From contig JAXGGA010002188.1 in assembly GCA_038373865.1 (NCBI GenBank), forward strand, positions 1-64,000: a DNA stretch of 64,000 nt, given 5' to 3'. Of this stretch, positions 46,264 to 58,729 are shown one piece after another. The first letter of the stretch is position 1; the number at the start of each line of letters is the position of its first letter. This DNA comes from Uloborus plumipes (lineage: Eukaryota; Arthropoda; Arachnida; Araneae; Uloboridae). A program made the translations under genes and the position numbers. Under the pieces are notes generated by a model. The model did no database searches. It saw nothing but the letters and a program-made list of their open reading frames with translations, and was not told where the DNA came from.

Positions 46264-46981
46264 TTGTTCGCAATAGTACTACCTCTAAACCCCCCCCCCG
46301 CAGAGGATAATTTAAACTTTCAAAAACATATTTACAATTGCAATTATTTCTTTCGCAGCAAGCGATTTTTTTATTACTGCTAATAAAAATTCTCTAAAAA
46401 ATGTGTGAATAGCCTCTGTATTCATGAACATTCCCAACTAGGCGTATTAAAATTTGATTAGTAACAACAAAATTTATTAGTACATTACTAGATTAGTAAA
46501 GGAATTATAAAAAAATTTAAATGATAAATTTGCCATGAATTTATTATTCTTTACTCGATAGTGCTTCTGAAAACGAATATAACTAATTGATTTTCTACTC
46601 ATATATCCTGTCGACAATCAATAGGACATTTCTCATTTTTGCACCTCCATTCTTCCAGAAATGTCAAACTCGAGATCTTTAAAATCTTTCTCTTCACTCT
46701 CTTTTCGGCAACCATATGCTGTTTTCCCACTGAAATCGTAGATATGTTCCTGGAGAATGAACTCCACGAGCAAAGGTTTTTTTCTTCAAAATTTTTGTTT
46801 GCAATATTTGCCACAGACGATAATTTAGATTTCTAAAAACACAGTACAATTGCAATTATTTCTTTCGCAGCAAACGATTTTTTCTTAATTTCCTAATCAA
46901 AATACTATAAAAAAAAATGTGCGAACAGCCTCTGTATTCATGAACATTATCGACTAGGCGTATTAAAACTGGATTAGTAAC

Positions 46982-47166
46982 TAGGGATGCACCGATAAGC
47001 AAATTGGCCGATTACCGATTACCGATTAATCGGTTGTTGATAATCGGCCGATTAATGACAAAGATAATTGTTTTTCTACTACCAATTTTACCATTACTAT
47101 TTTTTATCTCTTATACAATTCCAAGTTTAGAAATAGTAAGTAACTAGGCGACCCGTGCGGAATTCC

Positions 47167-47208
<42 letters not shown>

Positions 47209-48448
47209 AAACTTAAAATTTAATACGACAATTTTTATTGGCTTCATTTGCACAACATCGCCATCTACTGCCGTCGTTCTGACAACTTTTCAAAGAGATC
47301 AAAGACACGTTCACTTTTACAACTACTTACAAAAGTGATACCCTATATTAAAATCAAATACCCAAGGCTATTACTAAACTAAATACTAACGTTATCGCAA
47401 AACTACCATAGTATTTTGAAACAATAAAAGTTACAATTAAGGTTCACCGAGTTAAGCCTTGGCTTGAAATGTCGCATTTAAAATTGATTTGAGCAACAAT
47501 GTAACGATTTTGACAGTTGAGCAAAAAATTTAACTTTTTCAAACTTCAATCGCTTATAAGTCGCTTAAACGTGGATTTTCGAGATTCTCGTTACGCGGCG
47601 CTAGCGGAGAAACGTTCTAAAGAACGCATTTTTTTTTAATCTTTCGAATGAAATCAAAATGGAGACGATACGACAATTATTTCGCTAGATAGAGTCAATT
47701 TTGTGCCCAAAAATTGAAGTTCGAATAAAAAACGAACCGACACTTTTTAGAGGGTGGGTCTAATTTTCGTCAATAGCCCGCGGGATAAGCTTCAAAATCA
47801 TAAATTTTCTTGCAATTCGGTAAAGAAATGAGCGAGTTTCGACCGGGTATAGGATTCGGCTTGGAGAAATAATATATGGAGATTTATTTCTGGGAGAAGA
47901 TTTTTTTCCATTCTCCTAGTTTTCACAAAATAATTTCAATATTTTATCAAATTTCTTAGAACCAATTTTCATATTAGTGTCAATAATATTATTAACACAT
48001 TGTTAGTTATGTTGATTGGAAATAAAAATTAATAAAAAAAGGGGGGGGTGAACAGTTCAATTTAGGAGTACTTTTAATTCTTATATTTTAGTAATCAGTA
48101 GCAATTTAATTCAATACTTTTATTCTTTGAAAATTAGAGGTTATCTGAAAGCACTGTGCTAAGGAGAAAACTATCGCCACATGAAAAATGTTGCATCATT
48201 GTCTATGTATATTTATTCAAAGTAGGAGAATTCATTAAAAAAAAACTTTATATCAACTGTGAGGATTATTATTACTGTTAATAAAATTATTCATCATAGT
48301 TTCCTAGTGAAAGTATACTTTAAAGAATAATATCTGAAAAATATTTTTCAGCCGATTAATCGGTCCAATTTTGCCGATTATTAATAATCGGCAAAGTGGC
48401 CGATTATGGCCGATTAATCGGTACCGCCGATTAATCGGTGCATCCCTA
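46982..48448. mobile_element. Non-autonomous hAT element, TAGGGATGCACCGA ends
   Basis: The terminal repeats are TAGGGATGCACCGAT on the left and its near-inverse (ATCGGTGCATCCCTA) on the right. They are flanked by perfect 8-bp duplications TTAGTAAC at 46974-46981 and 48449-48456. Unit B of the tandem array retains the empty site with a single TTAGTAAC (46458-46465), which confirms the insertion. Subterminal sequence is packed with CCGATTAATCGG and CCGATTA repeats on both sides. No transposase is encoded; a Helitron is nested inside. Confidence 0.92.
47144..47882 (-). mobile_element. Short non-autonomous Helitron nested in the hAT
   Basis: On the minus strand it starts TCTCCATATATTATTTCTCC after an A. 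It ends with palindrome GCGGAATTCCGC, then ACGGGTCGCCTAG, then T. The 739-bp interior carries a 36-base A-run (47169-47204) just inside the 3' hairpin and no frame. Its 3' end resembles those of the Helitrons at 19523 and 53275. Confidence 0.65.
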
Positions 48449-48850
48449 TTAGTAACAACGAAATTTATTAGTACATAGCTAGATTAGTAAGAGCTTCAAT
48501 TTGGATGGTGAAAGTAAAGGGTCGAAATTTTTTTTAATGATAAGTTTGCAATGCAATTATTATTCCTTACGAGATGATGCTTCTGAAGAAGAGTATAACT
48601 AATTGATTTTCTACTCTTATATCCTGCCGACAACCAATAGGACATTTCTCATTTTTGCACCTTCATTCTTCCAGAAACGTCAAACTCGAGATCTTTAAAA
48701 TCTTTCTCTTCACCCTCTTTTCGGCAACCATCTGCTGTTTTCCCACTGAAATCGTAGATATTTTCCTGGAGAATGAATTCCACGAGAAAACTTTTTTATT
48801 TTTTCAAAGCTTTTGTTTGCAATATTACTACGGAGCAGAGAGAAGTGGTA

Positions 48851-51800
48851 AGAGAAATATCTTTCAATTTTCTTCTTAATCCGTGACGAATGCCGTTGTT
48901 TGTCGTCCCAGTTTTCCGAGGTTCTGTCTTGCGAATTGTGTTCTTGGCAAAATAAAGACGTCATTGAATTTATTCGCAGTCCTAAACCAATACAGTCGTG
49001 CTTTTATTTTGAAAAAAAGAAAAAGAAGCTGCATTTTTTTTTTTTGCCCGCATCATCGAAAAATAATAAGAAACTCGACGTTCTTGTTGTGGATCTAACA
49101 AATCAAAGTTTTTGGGATGAATTGGTAACTTTGCTCTCTTTCACAAACATTTGCAGCATTATGATTGCCTAGGAAATTAATTTATCGAGTTATTTATAAG
49201 ATAAAATTTTAGTTTTGAAAATATGGAACGCACTTGGTGGAATGTTTCGAATATTCCCCCTTTAATATTATTCCATATTATAGTGAATTCCAGAAAAAGG
49301 GGATATACACTTAAATTTTAAAAACTAATATTTTTTCACTTGCCATATATAATTTTCTTCAGAAAAATATGAATTTTGATCGCAACAACTTAAATAGAAT
49401 TTAAGTATCCTATACGACAGTATTAGGCTACAGATCCCCCAATTTGAAGAATACATGATTTAAATCATTCAAAATTAAATTCCATACATTGCACTCTTAT
49501 TATAAAGTAGTTTTTTCCCCTCAAAATTGTAATTCTTATTTCCGGCTACCAATATTTAACGTTTTTCTAAGTGAATTAATATTGACTTACAATAATTTCT
49601 AAAAACTATTGTTAATGTGTTATTTCAGATAACGCACTTTTTCTAAGGTTGTGATTTATTTTTCTTCATCATTCAATCCGTTCCATCCCGCCTCATAATC
49701 AACACTTCAGGTTTTATTCAAATCTGGTAAGATATACCAAATTGCCGTCAAACGCTCGTCAATGTGTGTTATTGCTTAGGTCTTAGTAGTTAAAATTGAA
49801 ATTGTACCACCATCGAGCCAAAAGGTGATCAACTTCAAAAATTACGAGTTAAAACAAAGCTTGTTTTCTTTATTTAAGGTAAAATGAAGAAAACAGTATG
49901 GTTAGAAAAAATTGTAATGCTTGAAATACAAACATTCCATTAGTAATAAATAAAAAACCAAATCGTGAAACAAATATCAAAAAAAGAATGAAACGGAGGT
50001 TGTTTATTTTGAAGTTACCTAAAACAAAATTAAATTCTTTCGTCATTTTCATGGAATTTTAATAACATTGCAAAGCATAATCGTTAGGCATAAACTGAAG
50101 TAAGTGCACGCTAAATATAACACTGAGGAACAGTCATTTTGCCGCATTCAAACTTAAAGTCAATTCCTTATCAGACAAGTGTGCTGAATACTAGAAAATT
50201 ATTAGCTTTACTAAATTGGCTCTAGTTTTTGAGATAAAGACTATTAGCTATTTCACTGAGAAAACCGGAAAAAACGTACCAATATGTGTTAAAAAATATT
50301 TTCATTAAGATCCTTTACCAGAAAGATAGAAAAACGAAAAATCTATATGCTGTTCATCAAATTATTAAAACAAAAATTACAGATTTTTTTTCTGGAAGCT
50401 TTCTGTGATGGTATTGCTCAGGAAAATCTCTTATTAAAATACGACAGTAGTCTGCCGTCATGTGGCGATCCTATCGACCTTGGTAACTTACTTCCATTAT
50501 TCTGATGTCCTGGTGGAACCTTGTCCCTCACTGTAATTGCCCAGATTATTAGAAAATGTAGCTCTCTCAAGAAGTCTAAAAAGAAATTCGAAAAAAACTT
50601 ATTTTTCAAATAATTTGACAAAATTGTATGATACTTTCTAAAAAATATGCTAAGGTAAATGTCTCAAAGCTGACGCGCACGAAAAAACTTCCAAAAGTTG
50701 ACATCACTAACGAAAACAAAATTCTTTAAAGTGTTGCCAATTTTAAAAATAATTCAGAATAATTTTTTCTGAGTAGGAAAAAACAGGTGTCAGTTTTAGG
50801 AACTCTTTTGGGTGTAAGCGCTCGTGCATTTCTCCTTACTTTCTATTTTTTTAGAGAGTTTTGTACGTTCAAAACCTTTCCACTCATAAAAACTACAACG
50901 AATCTGCCTGAAATGTCAGTGAAGAGGAATGCAAATTCAATTTTATTCCCCAAATTTTACAATTGATACCTAGAACGTTCGATTTTCGCTGGAAACAACT
51001 CATGCATTACTAAACTTCAGAGTAAACTAGGAGGATGGAACTTCCCGGTGAGAGTTCTAAAGTAAATAAGTAATAGATGTATCTCCATTTAAGATGCCGC
51101 TCTTTCTTCTTCTAAATTATTCTGTATTCGACGAAGGCTTACAGTAGAAAATAGATATAATGCAGCATTGGTGATTTCAACTAAACGTTAAAATTTTAAA
51201 TAGTGTTTATAACTCGAGCTGTCAAGAAGAGCTAGCTGAGTTTTAAATACGCTTTTACATTGCATTAAAGTGGGAAATTTTGATATTTTTCAATATCAAT
51301 TTCTTAGCCTTTGGTTTCCGAAAATTAAGCGAAATCTCGAAACTCGCGACTTTACTGTAATAATATTTATCATTTATTTTTCATATCTTTTAACTTTGAA
51401 CAATTGTATTACTTTATCGATACGATTTTTCTAAATATTTAACTACAAGTAAAATATTACATAAAATTTATGCATAAAGCATAACTTATTGCATTTTTTT
51501 CTGAGAATACATGTTTTCATTGAGCAAAAGTTCAAATATTTCTGACAGCATTGATATTGTCAACAAATTGACAGATTTTTCTTCAAATGAATGAATAAAT
51601 AAACTAAAAAATGAATAAATAGTGAATCAATAAACGAATAAATTAATAGTTAAATAAATAAATTTATGGGAAAAAATAAATGACTCAATCAAATAAGGAA
51701 TAAATAAGAAAACAAGTGAATGAATGAGTAAATAGGTGAATGAATAAATGAAGGAATTCAAAGGAATTTGCTAATGAATGGCAAGTGATTTAATAAATAC

Positions 51801-53000
51801 ATGAATAAGTAAACAAAATATACTATTTTACTGCGACCCATTCACTTCGCTACGTGTGTACTAAACAAATTGTATTAAACATTTTAAATCGAAGTATGGC
51901 TAATATTATCTAAATAGGTACTGTACTAGACATCAGTAGATGTCAAATATTAATTAAAATGATATTTTCAGAAAGTTTATCAGTTTATAATAACAAAAAT
52001 GTTTTTGAAAAACTATTATAGGTTTTAATATGTGAATTAATTTTGAAAATTACTTACATTACTATTATCCTTGATTTGTGGAGCTATCTATTTCTTTTTA
52101 GCCAGAATCAACAACACGTTTAAGAAATTAGTTTGACTATTGTAAGATAGGCGGAAATGCAAACTGTGAAAATGTTTTACTTTGTCCTACACTTTTATTG
52201 TAGGTTAAATCTTGCATGTTGTGTCATTGAAGGGATTCCGAAGAACGAATAACAATGGCCGTCCGAATGTGTAAAATGACTAAAATAGATGATAAAACTT
52301 ATTTTGCGACTTGAAAATTTAACGTCTATTGTATGGAACAACAACTCTCCTTTTTACAGAGGCGTAAATAGCACCCCGCATCCCCCGTACATGTGTGTAC
52401 GGAGGGGAGGGGAGAGCATAAGGTAGAAGATCCAGAAAATATACATATATTTTTTAGTTTAACATATATTTTATCTTAAGCCAATGTCACTCTTTGGAAT
52501 CTCCTAGGGAAGGGGGGGGGAAACATTTTCACAGATATTGCAGGGGGGCACCTAAGTCCCCCCATGTACATTACTGTCTCTTCATGATACAATCTTAATA
52601 TTCTTTGCAAAGTATAAAAATATTGGGAGGAAAAATTGAAAACTTTTAAGCATGTGGATGAACACCCTGCAGAAATAGGGCCACTGGTAGGGAGTTGGGA
52701 GGATGGGGGAGAGGGGGGTGGGGAGGGCTGAATTTATGTATAAAGTGCGTGGGAAGAAAATGTATCAAAGTAAACTTCTAACACGTTGATAGCATCTGCA
52801 TTGAAACATCTTGCACAAAAGATAAAGATTTTTTTTGTTCTCTATCCAAGAGGGGATCTTTCTTTGAGGCTTTTTCTCCCTCAGTTGACATTTTTCGATT
52901 TCCGTGAAATGTACCTCCAAGGGACTAGAAGAAGCTTTTTCTGACTTTTGAATGTTGCATTTTTTACCATAGAATGCTATGTGTTGAGTTTGTGAAGGTG
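48851..53000. other. No gene recognised; low-complexity tract
   Basis: Over 4 kb without supported genes. The longest plus frame (48900-49172) has no recognisable motif and runs across an A-rich tract. At 51580-51880 a degenerate AATGAATA-rich tract and 'ctattttactgcgacccattcacttcgctacg' form a reverse-oriented relative of the TIR element at 15769-16326. G-rich tracts occur at 52400, 52512 and 52690-52730. Confidence 0.35.
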
Positions 53001-53275
53001 CATGTAAATGAATAAGACTAAAAGTTTGTTGAAATTCAGCTTAAGTTAAGAAATCCGAATAATTTTGAATCTTATTCAACCTTGAAGTTACAACCTATAT
53101 TGAAAAGAAAAATAGGGATAATATGGAATTGTTCAAAGCAAGAAAAAGTCGTATTGCTATTAATTTGCTTAAAAATGTTTGTTCGTGCTATTTAAATTGA
53201 AACTAAATTATCGTGCTCGGCAGCCATGCATTTCACTATAGCTGCATGAGCCATGTCATTTTCTGGGTCAGCTAG
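53000..53275 (+). mobile_element. Helitron 3' end (5' limit not found)
   Basis: The stretch ends ATAGCTGCATGAGCCATG, then TCATTTTCTGGGTCAGCTAG, directly before T. A short hairpin (CATG-AGC-CATG) precedes CTAG, and GGGTCAGCTAG matches the style of the other Helitron ends in the window. The start at 53000 is arbitrary: no convincing A-TC boundary was found. Confidence 0.45.
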
Positions 53276-53726
53276 TTTGTAAAGTTTGCGAAAAAGAATT
53301 TTTTTTCTCTTGATATACGATATACGTATTTGTGCGAAAAACTAGCTTACATGAAAGTTTTTTGGGAAATTTTGAATATATTTACAGGGCTTTGATAAGG
53401 ATACTCACAAAAACTTTGTCAGCCGCATGTGCGTTATGCGTTTCGAGGACCTCAGGCCCATGAATTGTTCATATACATAAAAAAATTTGAAGGGACAAGT
53501 GGATAAAAGTGGTATGTGACAATTTTTGTGAAACTTACTTTTTACCAAGAATGAAGGTGATAAGTCCATCAGTACCATGTCCCCATAGTCACAGAAATAG
53601 TTGGTAACTAAGAATATGACCCCGTTGTACCCGTTGAGATCCATTAAAAAAATAACATTTTTTTTTTGAAAGCTCCTTCTAGAATTTTTTTTAAAATGTC
53701 ACATATCACATTTATCACTTGCCCCT

Positions 53727-53924
53727 TTATTTCAATTTGTTTTCTGTTTGCAACAAATCGCAATTAATGATACCCATAATAGCAAGGTGATGTTTTAAGG
53801 TGCAGTGACCAGTAAAAAGTCCAATTGCCTCCCTAATACTATTGCTACTAAGACTTAAAAGCTTAAATATCTTTTCCTTAATACTAGGGCAACCTCTATA
53901 AAGCTTCTTAGTCTGACGTTTCAA
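53727..53924 (-). pseudogene. LINE-type RNase H domain fragment
   Basis: The minus-strand frame reads LYRGCPSIKEKIFKLLSLS, then IREAIGLFTGHCTLKHHL, then AIMGI. This matches the 'LTGHxxLxxHLxxMGI' signature at the end of RNase H-like domains of Jockey/I-type non-LTR retrotransposons, where a Cys-rich tail normally follows. Here the frame ends at a stop (after LQTENKLK) before that tail, and the rest of the ORF2 protein is absent. It is a small relic. Confidence 0.6.
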
Positions 53925-54961
53925 TACAGTTTATGTTACTTGAACATCCTCTCCTGTTTTGTGTAAATGTAAAAACACATTATTCTTTCCAAAATTTTCA
54001 AATAAATTTGAATTGAGCGGATTAAATACGTAATTTAAAAATAAATTATTTGAATGAAAATGTTAACAGTTACATAGCATAAATAATTATTTTTCAATAT
54101 CTTACGAAATAACAACGACATTTTTCAATGTTAGATCAAAAAGTCTTTTTCCACTGAATTTCCCAAACCACAAATTAATCTTGCATCTTTCTCCGAACTT
54201 TTACTGCTGACATAGAATTATTCTTTCAAGCAAATCTTTTATAATGATATCTCTAGAGAAAGCAAGAATTTATGGGATTTCTTACCAACTCATTCGTACC
54301 AGAAATAAGGCTTGACATTTAGATATTTTCATCATGAGAATAAACGACTATAAAGAATTATTACGCTCAGTTGTCTTCAAATAGTCTCTTGAAACTAATT
54401 AAAATGTAGGCAACCATGGAAATTTCTATATTCAGAGTAAAAACGAAAATGCATTATTTATTGCTATGGAGAGATGTCTATTTTATTTTTAACGACAGTA
54501 CAAAAGTTTTAATGCACATTTGACCAGACAAAGTTTTTCAACGTATGTATGCCATTATTTTGAATGTAATAATCCTTTTATAACTATGACTCTTGGGACA
54601 ATACTTATTTTTACGACGTATGTTACTAGATAATATAGATTTTTGTTTTTTAATATTTTGCTGTGGAGATTTTTCTAAATATGAAATAAAAATGATGTTA
54701 CATTGAAGAAATTGAGATTTTTTTTTTGTCGGTTTTCACAACAGCATTTTACACACTAGTCCTTGTGCATTTTGAACACTGGTCTATAGAGTATCAATCA
54801 GTGAGAAAAGTTACAACATCAGTTAATATTATTTGCAGTGCAATAAAATTGTCAGTTAAATTTTAGTGCAACTAATAACTTTTGGTTTCACCCCAGGTTT
54901 CTCACTCCTTGTAATGCGAAATTATTTTTTAATTTTTTGTTCCTTTTTAAAAACATAGTAA
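53925..54961. other. No gene recognised
   Basis: AT-rich sequence; no further LINE coding sequence upstream of the RNase H fragment could be read on the minus strand. Confidence 0.3.
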
Positions 54962-55556
54962 GGGTCATTCCATGAAAATGTCAACCTCAGCCGAAGAAAA
55001 AAAAATACGGAAGTGAAAAAAGATCAAAAAATAAAAGAACAAAAAGATAAATAAAAATCATACTACAGAAGAAGTTAAAAACCCTGGAAAAGTATTGTAA
55101 TTATCACTGTGATTAGCCATAATAAATAGTTTGTAGTGTGCCTTTACTGCTTATTATTCGATGGTTACGTTAGTCACACTCCATCTAGAGTTAAGACTAA
55201 AAGAAAATTAAGATTCAATAAATGTGTTTTATGTTTTTAAAAGCCAACTTTACACATTTTTCAAATATATCATTCAATTTTAGAACCTGCTTAACTTTGA
55301 GAAATTTTTGTCTCACAACATGAGCATTAATTTTTAGGGTTGCAAAACTGTTACGTTAGTCACGCTGCTATTTTGGTTGAAAAAATATCTACTGTCAGTA
55401 ATTTTGTTTTAAATTCTAAGCAGAAATGATTCATAGATACCATATACATTGTTAATTCATTAGCATAACTAAAAAATATTTTTATCCTTTAAGTTACAAG
55501 TGAACACAGTTACAAAATCAGCTCTGAATGTTACGTTAGTCACTATGGAATGACCC
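54962..55556. mobile_element. TIR element with GTTACGTTAGTCAC repeats
   Basis: The ends are GGGTCATTCCAT (54962) and ATGGAATGACCC (55556), flanked by GTAA on both sides (54958-54961 and 55557-55560). The 14-base motif GTTACGTTAGTCAC occurs three times in one orientation (about 55164, 55350 and 55530), the last abutting the right terminal repeat. No frame. The superfamily is not assigned. The layout parallels the 1.6-kb element at 38497-40109 with its GTTACCGATCTGA motif. Confidence 0.7.
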
Positions 55557-55560
55557 GTAA

Positions 55561-57890
55561 ATTAAAAAACTTTGAAAAAAAAAAAAAAGAAACTAATTTT
55601 TGTTTTTTGAATTAATAGGTATCATCAGCGAGATTACGGGATTAGTAAAATCTTTACTTTTTGCACGTTCTTGCTGAGCTTACCTATTACAAAATGTAAT
55701 GTTATGTTTCCCTTTCCAGCTCAACCGCTATCTCTCCGTGACCAAGTTGTAATAAGACTTCGACTCAATGGCAGATTTTTCAGGATTAGGTTACCCATAC
55801 TCCATCACTTTTCAAATAAAATAGTTTGAGAAATAAGTATATGACCCTCTTCGGGGCTCCTATCTTTTGAGGTCTCCTCGCAATTGCATGGTAAATTCAC
55901 CACTTTTTCGCCCCTGCCAACATATAACAGATATAAGCACTACCTATCAACATTTCCATAACTTATATTCATATCAGGGTCAGAGCAGACATGTATCCAG
56001 TACCTTCATAAGCATTGATTTGCAATGAGAATTTGGGGGTGGGGGGGGGGTTTAGTGACCACATAAGATTAAGCATGCACCAGTCGCTATTATCGTACTC
56101 GGCCCGGCCTTCGACTCGTATTAAAGTGCGCGACGCTGTAACGTGGAGCATAGTTGATAGGCTAAATTGTGACATTGGAAAACCACAGAATTGTATAAAT
56201 AAATAAGATGTTTAACTTTGAGTGGTAGATTCAATTAACTATATTAAGATTCCAGAAACAACAATGATAAATGTAAACCTAGTGTTTCGAGATTATAAGG
56301 AACCTTATTTCTTTGATAGAGAAAAAAAATCTTAGAGGTGGTTGAAAATATATGTTATAAATATTTATGTGAAAATTTTTAAAAATTACTCAATATACAG
56401 TCTTTAAATAAACAATATATACATTTATAATGTTTTAAAAATATGTGACGAGTACACTATTCATCTCTTTTTTTTCACTCAACAAAAAGTAGTAAAAGTT
56501 CTTGATAGCATTTGTTTTATTTCTAATCCAAAGCTTCTGACACTAACATTGTCAGAGAAAAGCAAAACTTGTGTTTAAAAAGAAATGTGTTTCAAATTTA
56601 ACTGCACGATTCGCACACTTTCAAAACATTTACCTTTATTTTTAAACCGAAATCAACGTGACATTTTGAAAGACAAATTGTTAATAAATAAAAGTATCCA
56701 AACCAAAATGAGCTTTGTTTCGTTAAGCATACGGATAAAAAATTACTTCATGCTGAATATTTAAAGAGAATAAAGGATTGTTCAGCCAAACCAACTGAAC
56801 TCAAACTTAGCTCATTGAATTAAAAAATAAGCAAATCTTGGAATTTACCGCCTGAAATTGATTAGGAATTTGAAAGTAAAATCTTTGCAAAGAACAGCTG
56901 CTGAAGTACAAAGGAAAGTATTTTGAAAACCTCAAGACACTAATTTATTTCCAATGGAAGAAAAATCCATTATAATTCTTACCGACGCTTTGACTGTCTT
57001 TTAGTTTTGTTTAAGAACTTGCGAACTATCTGTATTTTGTGTAGAATTTTCCCGATCAAAGTGTTTTGAATAATTCTGCAAAAGTTTCAGTGGAGTAGTA
57101 AGAGGAAAGGATTAGGAATTAATCACCGTTACCTGTCGTGAGTTTCTATTTGCACAAGCGTTGGTTAATTGATTATTTTTTACATAAGTAAGGATAAGTT
57201 GTGAAATCTATGTTCGTCCAGAAGATCAACTGTACAATAAATACTTTCTTTCTTAAAATAATAAAAATGAATAAAGTTTGATTAATGTTAAACCAAAAGT
57301 AAACGGAATTGTTCTCGCACAAAATTCTAGCGAATGCAGATTATTTTTGCACTCAGCTGTTTTTGATAAGTTACAATCGGATTGGCTTTTGCGCTTCTAT
57401 AAAAATATGGAATTGATGTAAAAATGCCCCAAGATTAACAGCACAGTTTCAAGATTGAATTCAAAGCTAATAATGAAATAAAAAAGTAAAATGATAAACA
57501 AATAAATAAAAAAAGAGAGAAATAAAGGGGGAGGGAGCAGTTATGCATTTTTTCAGTTTCTCAGTAATAAATGACATTTTTACAGTTTAAGTATCAATAT
57601 ATGCTACTATTTGTGCAGCACACACAGTTTGGAATCTCTTAGGTTTCAACCCCTACAGTTTCTGGGTGTGAAGATTGTCTGAAAGTTTTGGTCTGATGTG
57701 AAAACACTAAATTTCCGCCCGTATAGTGACAAAATATTAAGCTTACCACTCACTAGCCATTGAGTATTGATTCGACTTTGAACTATCACACCCGCTTTTA
57801 TAATTATTATTATAATCAGGCAATAAAAAGTCTCCTCCTTTCCCTAACATTTGGAAATCTCTTATTTAAAAAAAAAAAAAATTCGTCTGT
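55561..57890. other. No gene recognised
   Basis: A G-run at 56037-56050 followed by about 120 bases of higher GC (56070-56160) gives overlapping frames on both strands without recognisable protein. The rest is AT-rich. Confidence 0.3.
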
Positions 57891-58030
57891 GACGTGATCT
57901 TTGTTGCGCAGTTGTCGTGTTTGGTCCATGACGTACCAGTTTCTGCGTACCTACTCTTTCTGTTCTGTTTATTTACCCTCACGTTTCTTGCATTCCTGGT
58001 TCACTTGACTGGTGTCAGTGAACCATCATC

Positions 58031-58089
58031 TTTTTGCACTGATGATGGGGCTTCATTTATAATAGCCCCGAAATTGCTATTTGCCAGAG
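58031..58089 (+). ncRNA. Hammerhead ribozyme-like motif, decayed
   Basis: The order is CTGATGA (58039-58045); helix II GGGGCT/AGCCCC (58047-58052 with 58064-58069); GAA (58070-58072); a short helix III candidate (58073-58080); and TGCCAGAG (58082-58089). Helix I pairs only partly (TTTTTGCA before the core against TGCCAGAG), so this copy is probably inactive. The core strings match the pair at 34481-34599. The surrounding 57890-58200 is less AT-rich and is probably the end region of a Penelope-like element; no reverse transcriptase is visible. Confidence 0.5.
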
Positions 58090-58372
58090 TTTTCTAACTC
58101 TTTTTAATCCTTTTATTTGTACTTGTAGACACGTTGTCTTGCATTTTTAACTTCATTAATTGTACAAAGTTTTGACTGCTTTTCTTACAATAAAAGTCTG
58201 TAAAAGATATTCTATCACACATTTCATTTAATGTGTTCTCAATTTGCTTCAACTACACGTTAAAACTGATATACCGTGTATACCAGTACTTCTTTATTAA
58301 TTGCAGCAACTTATCGATGACAAATGCGATTGATAAATTAGTCAAGCAGCCCTTACATATAAGTTTAAAAAA

Positions 58373-58646
58373 CCCTTTATGCCCTGAATTTCTTTGGAAA
58401 TAAATTTTTAATATTTATTTATTGTTTTTCTTAGTTGAAAATAGACCAAATAACATATGTACAGAGATTAAAAATTTCGAAAATCATTAGGGTTTAGGCC
58501 CTAGAACCTCTAATAAAACTGTTTCCGATCGCTGACACCAACTGCAAGCCTCTCAGCAAAGTATAAGTACCAGCAAGATTCCAGCCATATCCATAATACT
58601 AAATAAATATAAGCGATACTTCTGAGTACCGTCAGGGCATAAAGAG
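58373..58646. mobile_element. Diverged copy of the CCCTTTATGCCC MITE
   Basis: Starts CCCTTTATGCCC and ends GGGCATAAAGAG, with TTGA following (TTAA changed by one base). Internal phrases (TTAGGGTTTAGGCCC; CAAGATTCCAGCCATAT) match the copy at 7328-7554 in reverse orientation, so both belong to one family. Confidence 0.75.
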
Positions 58647-58729
58647 TTGAACTAGTATTTTACTATTGCTTAGTTTTTCCTTTGGTCCATATAACATACA
58701 TAGCACGTGTTAATGTCATACGTGTTTAA

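Larger units (their letters stand above)
38112..48850 (+). repeat. Three tandem units of about 520 bp, expanded by insertions
   Basis: The unit runs from 'catgaacatt...aactaggcgtatta' through 'gattagtaacaacaaaatttattagtac' and 'tatcctgtcgacaa...aggacatttctca' to a conserved block (CAAACTCGAGATCTTTAAAA, GCTGTTTTCCCACTGAAATC, TTTTCCTGGAGAATGAA). Unit A starts at 38112 and resumes at 40113-40309. Unit B starts near 46420, unit C near 46938. B-to-C spacing is about 518 bp. Unit A is broken by a 1.6-kb TIR element and ends at the BEL insertion; unit C is broken by a hAT at 46982-48448. On the minus strand the conserved block reads YLRFQWENSRWLPK, but the frame is shifted in units B and C, so no gene is claimed. 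Confidence 0.8.

Noticed and set aside
48710..48964. Minus frame containing YLRFQWENSRWLPK, reminiscent of DIRS-type reverse transcriptase strings
   Set aside because: The match is limited to a few residues, the flanks do not follow the family, and the frame is shifted between tandem units. Nucleotide conservation of the unit explains the shared peptide.
48900..49172. 90-codon plus frame after the tandem units
   Set aside because: Runs through an A-rich tract, shows no motif and overlaps another frame of equal quality.
53405..53644. 79-codon minus frame next to the LINE RNase H relic
   Set aside because: No similarity to LINE protein or any other family; composition is random-like.
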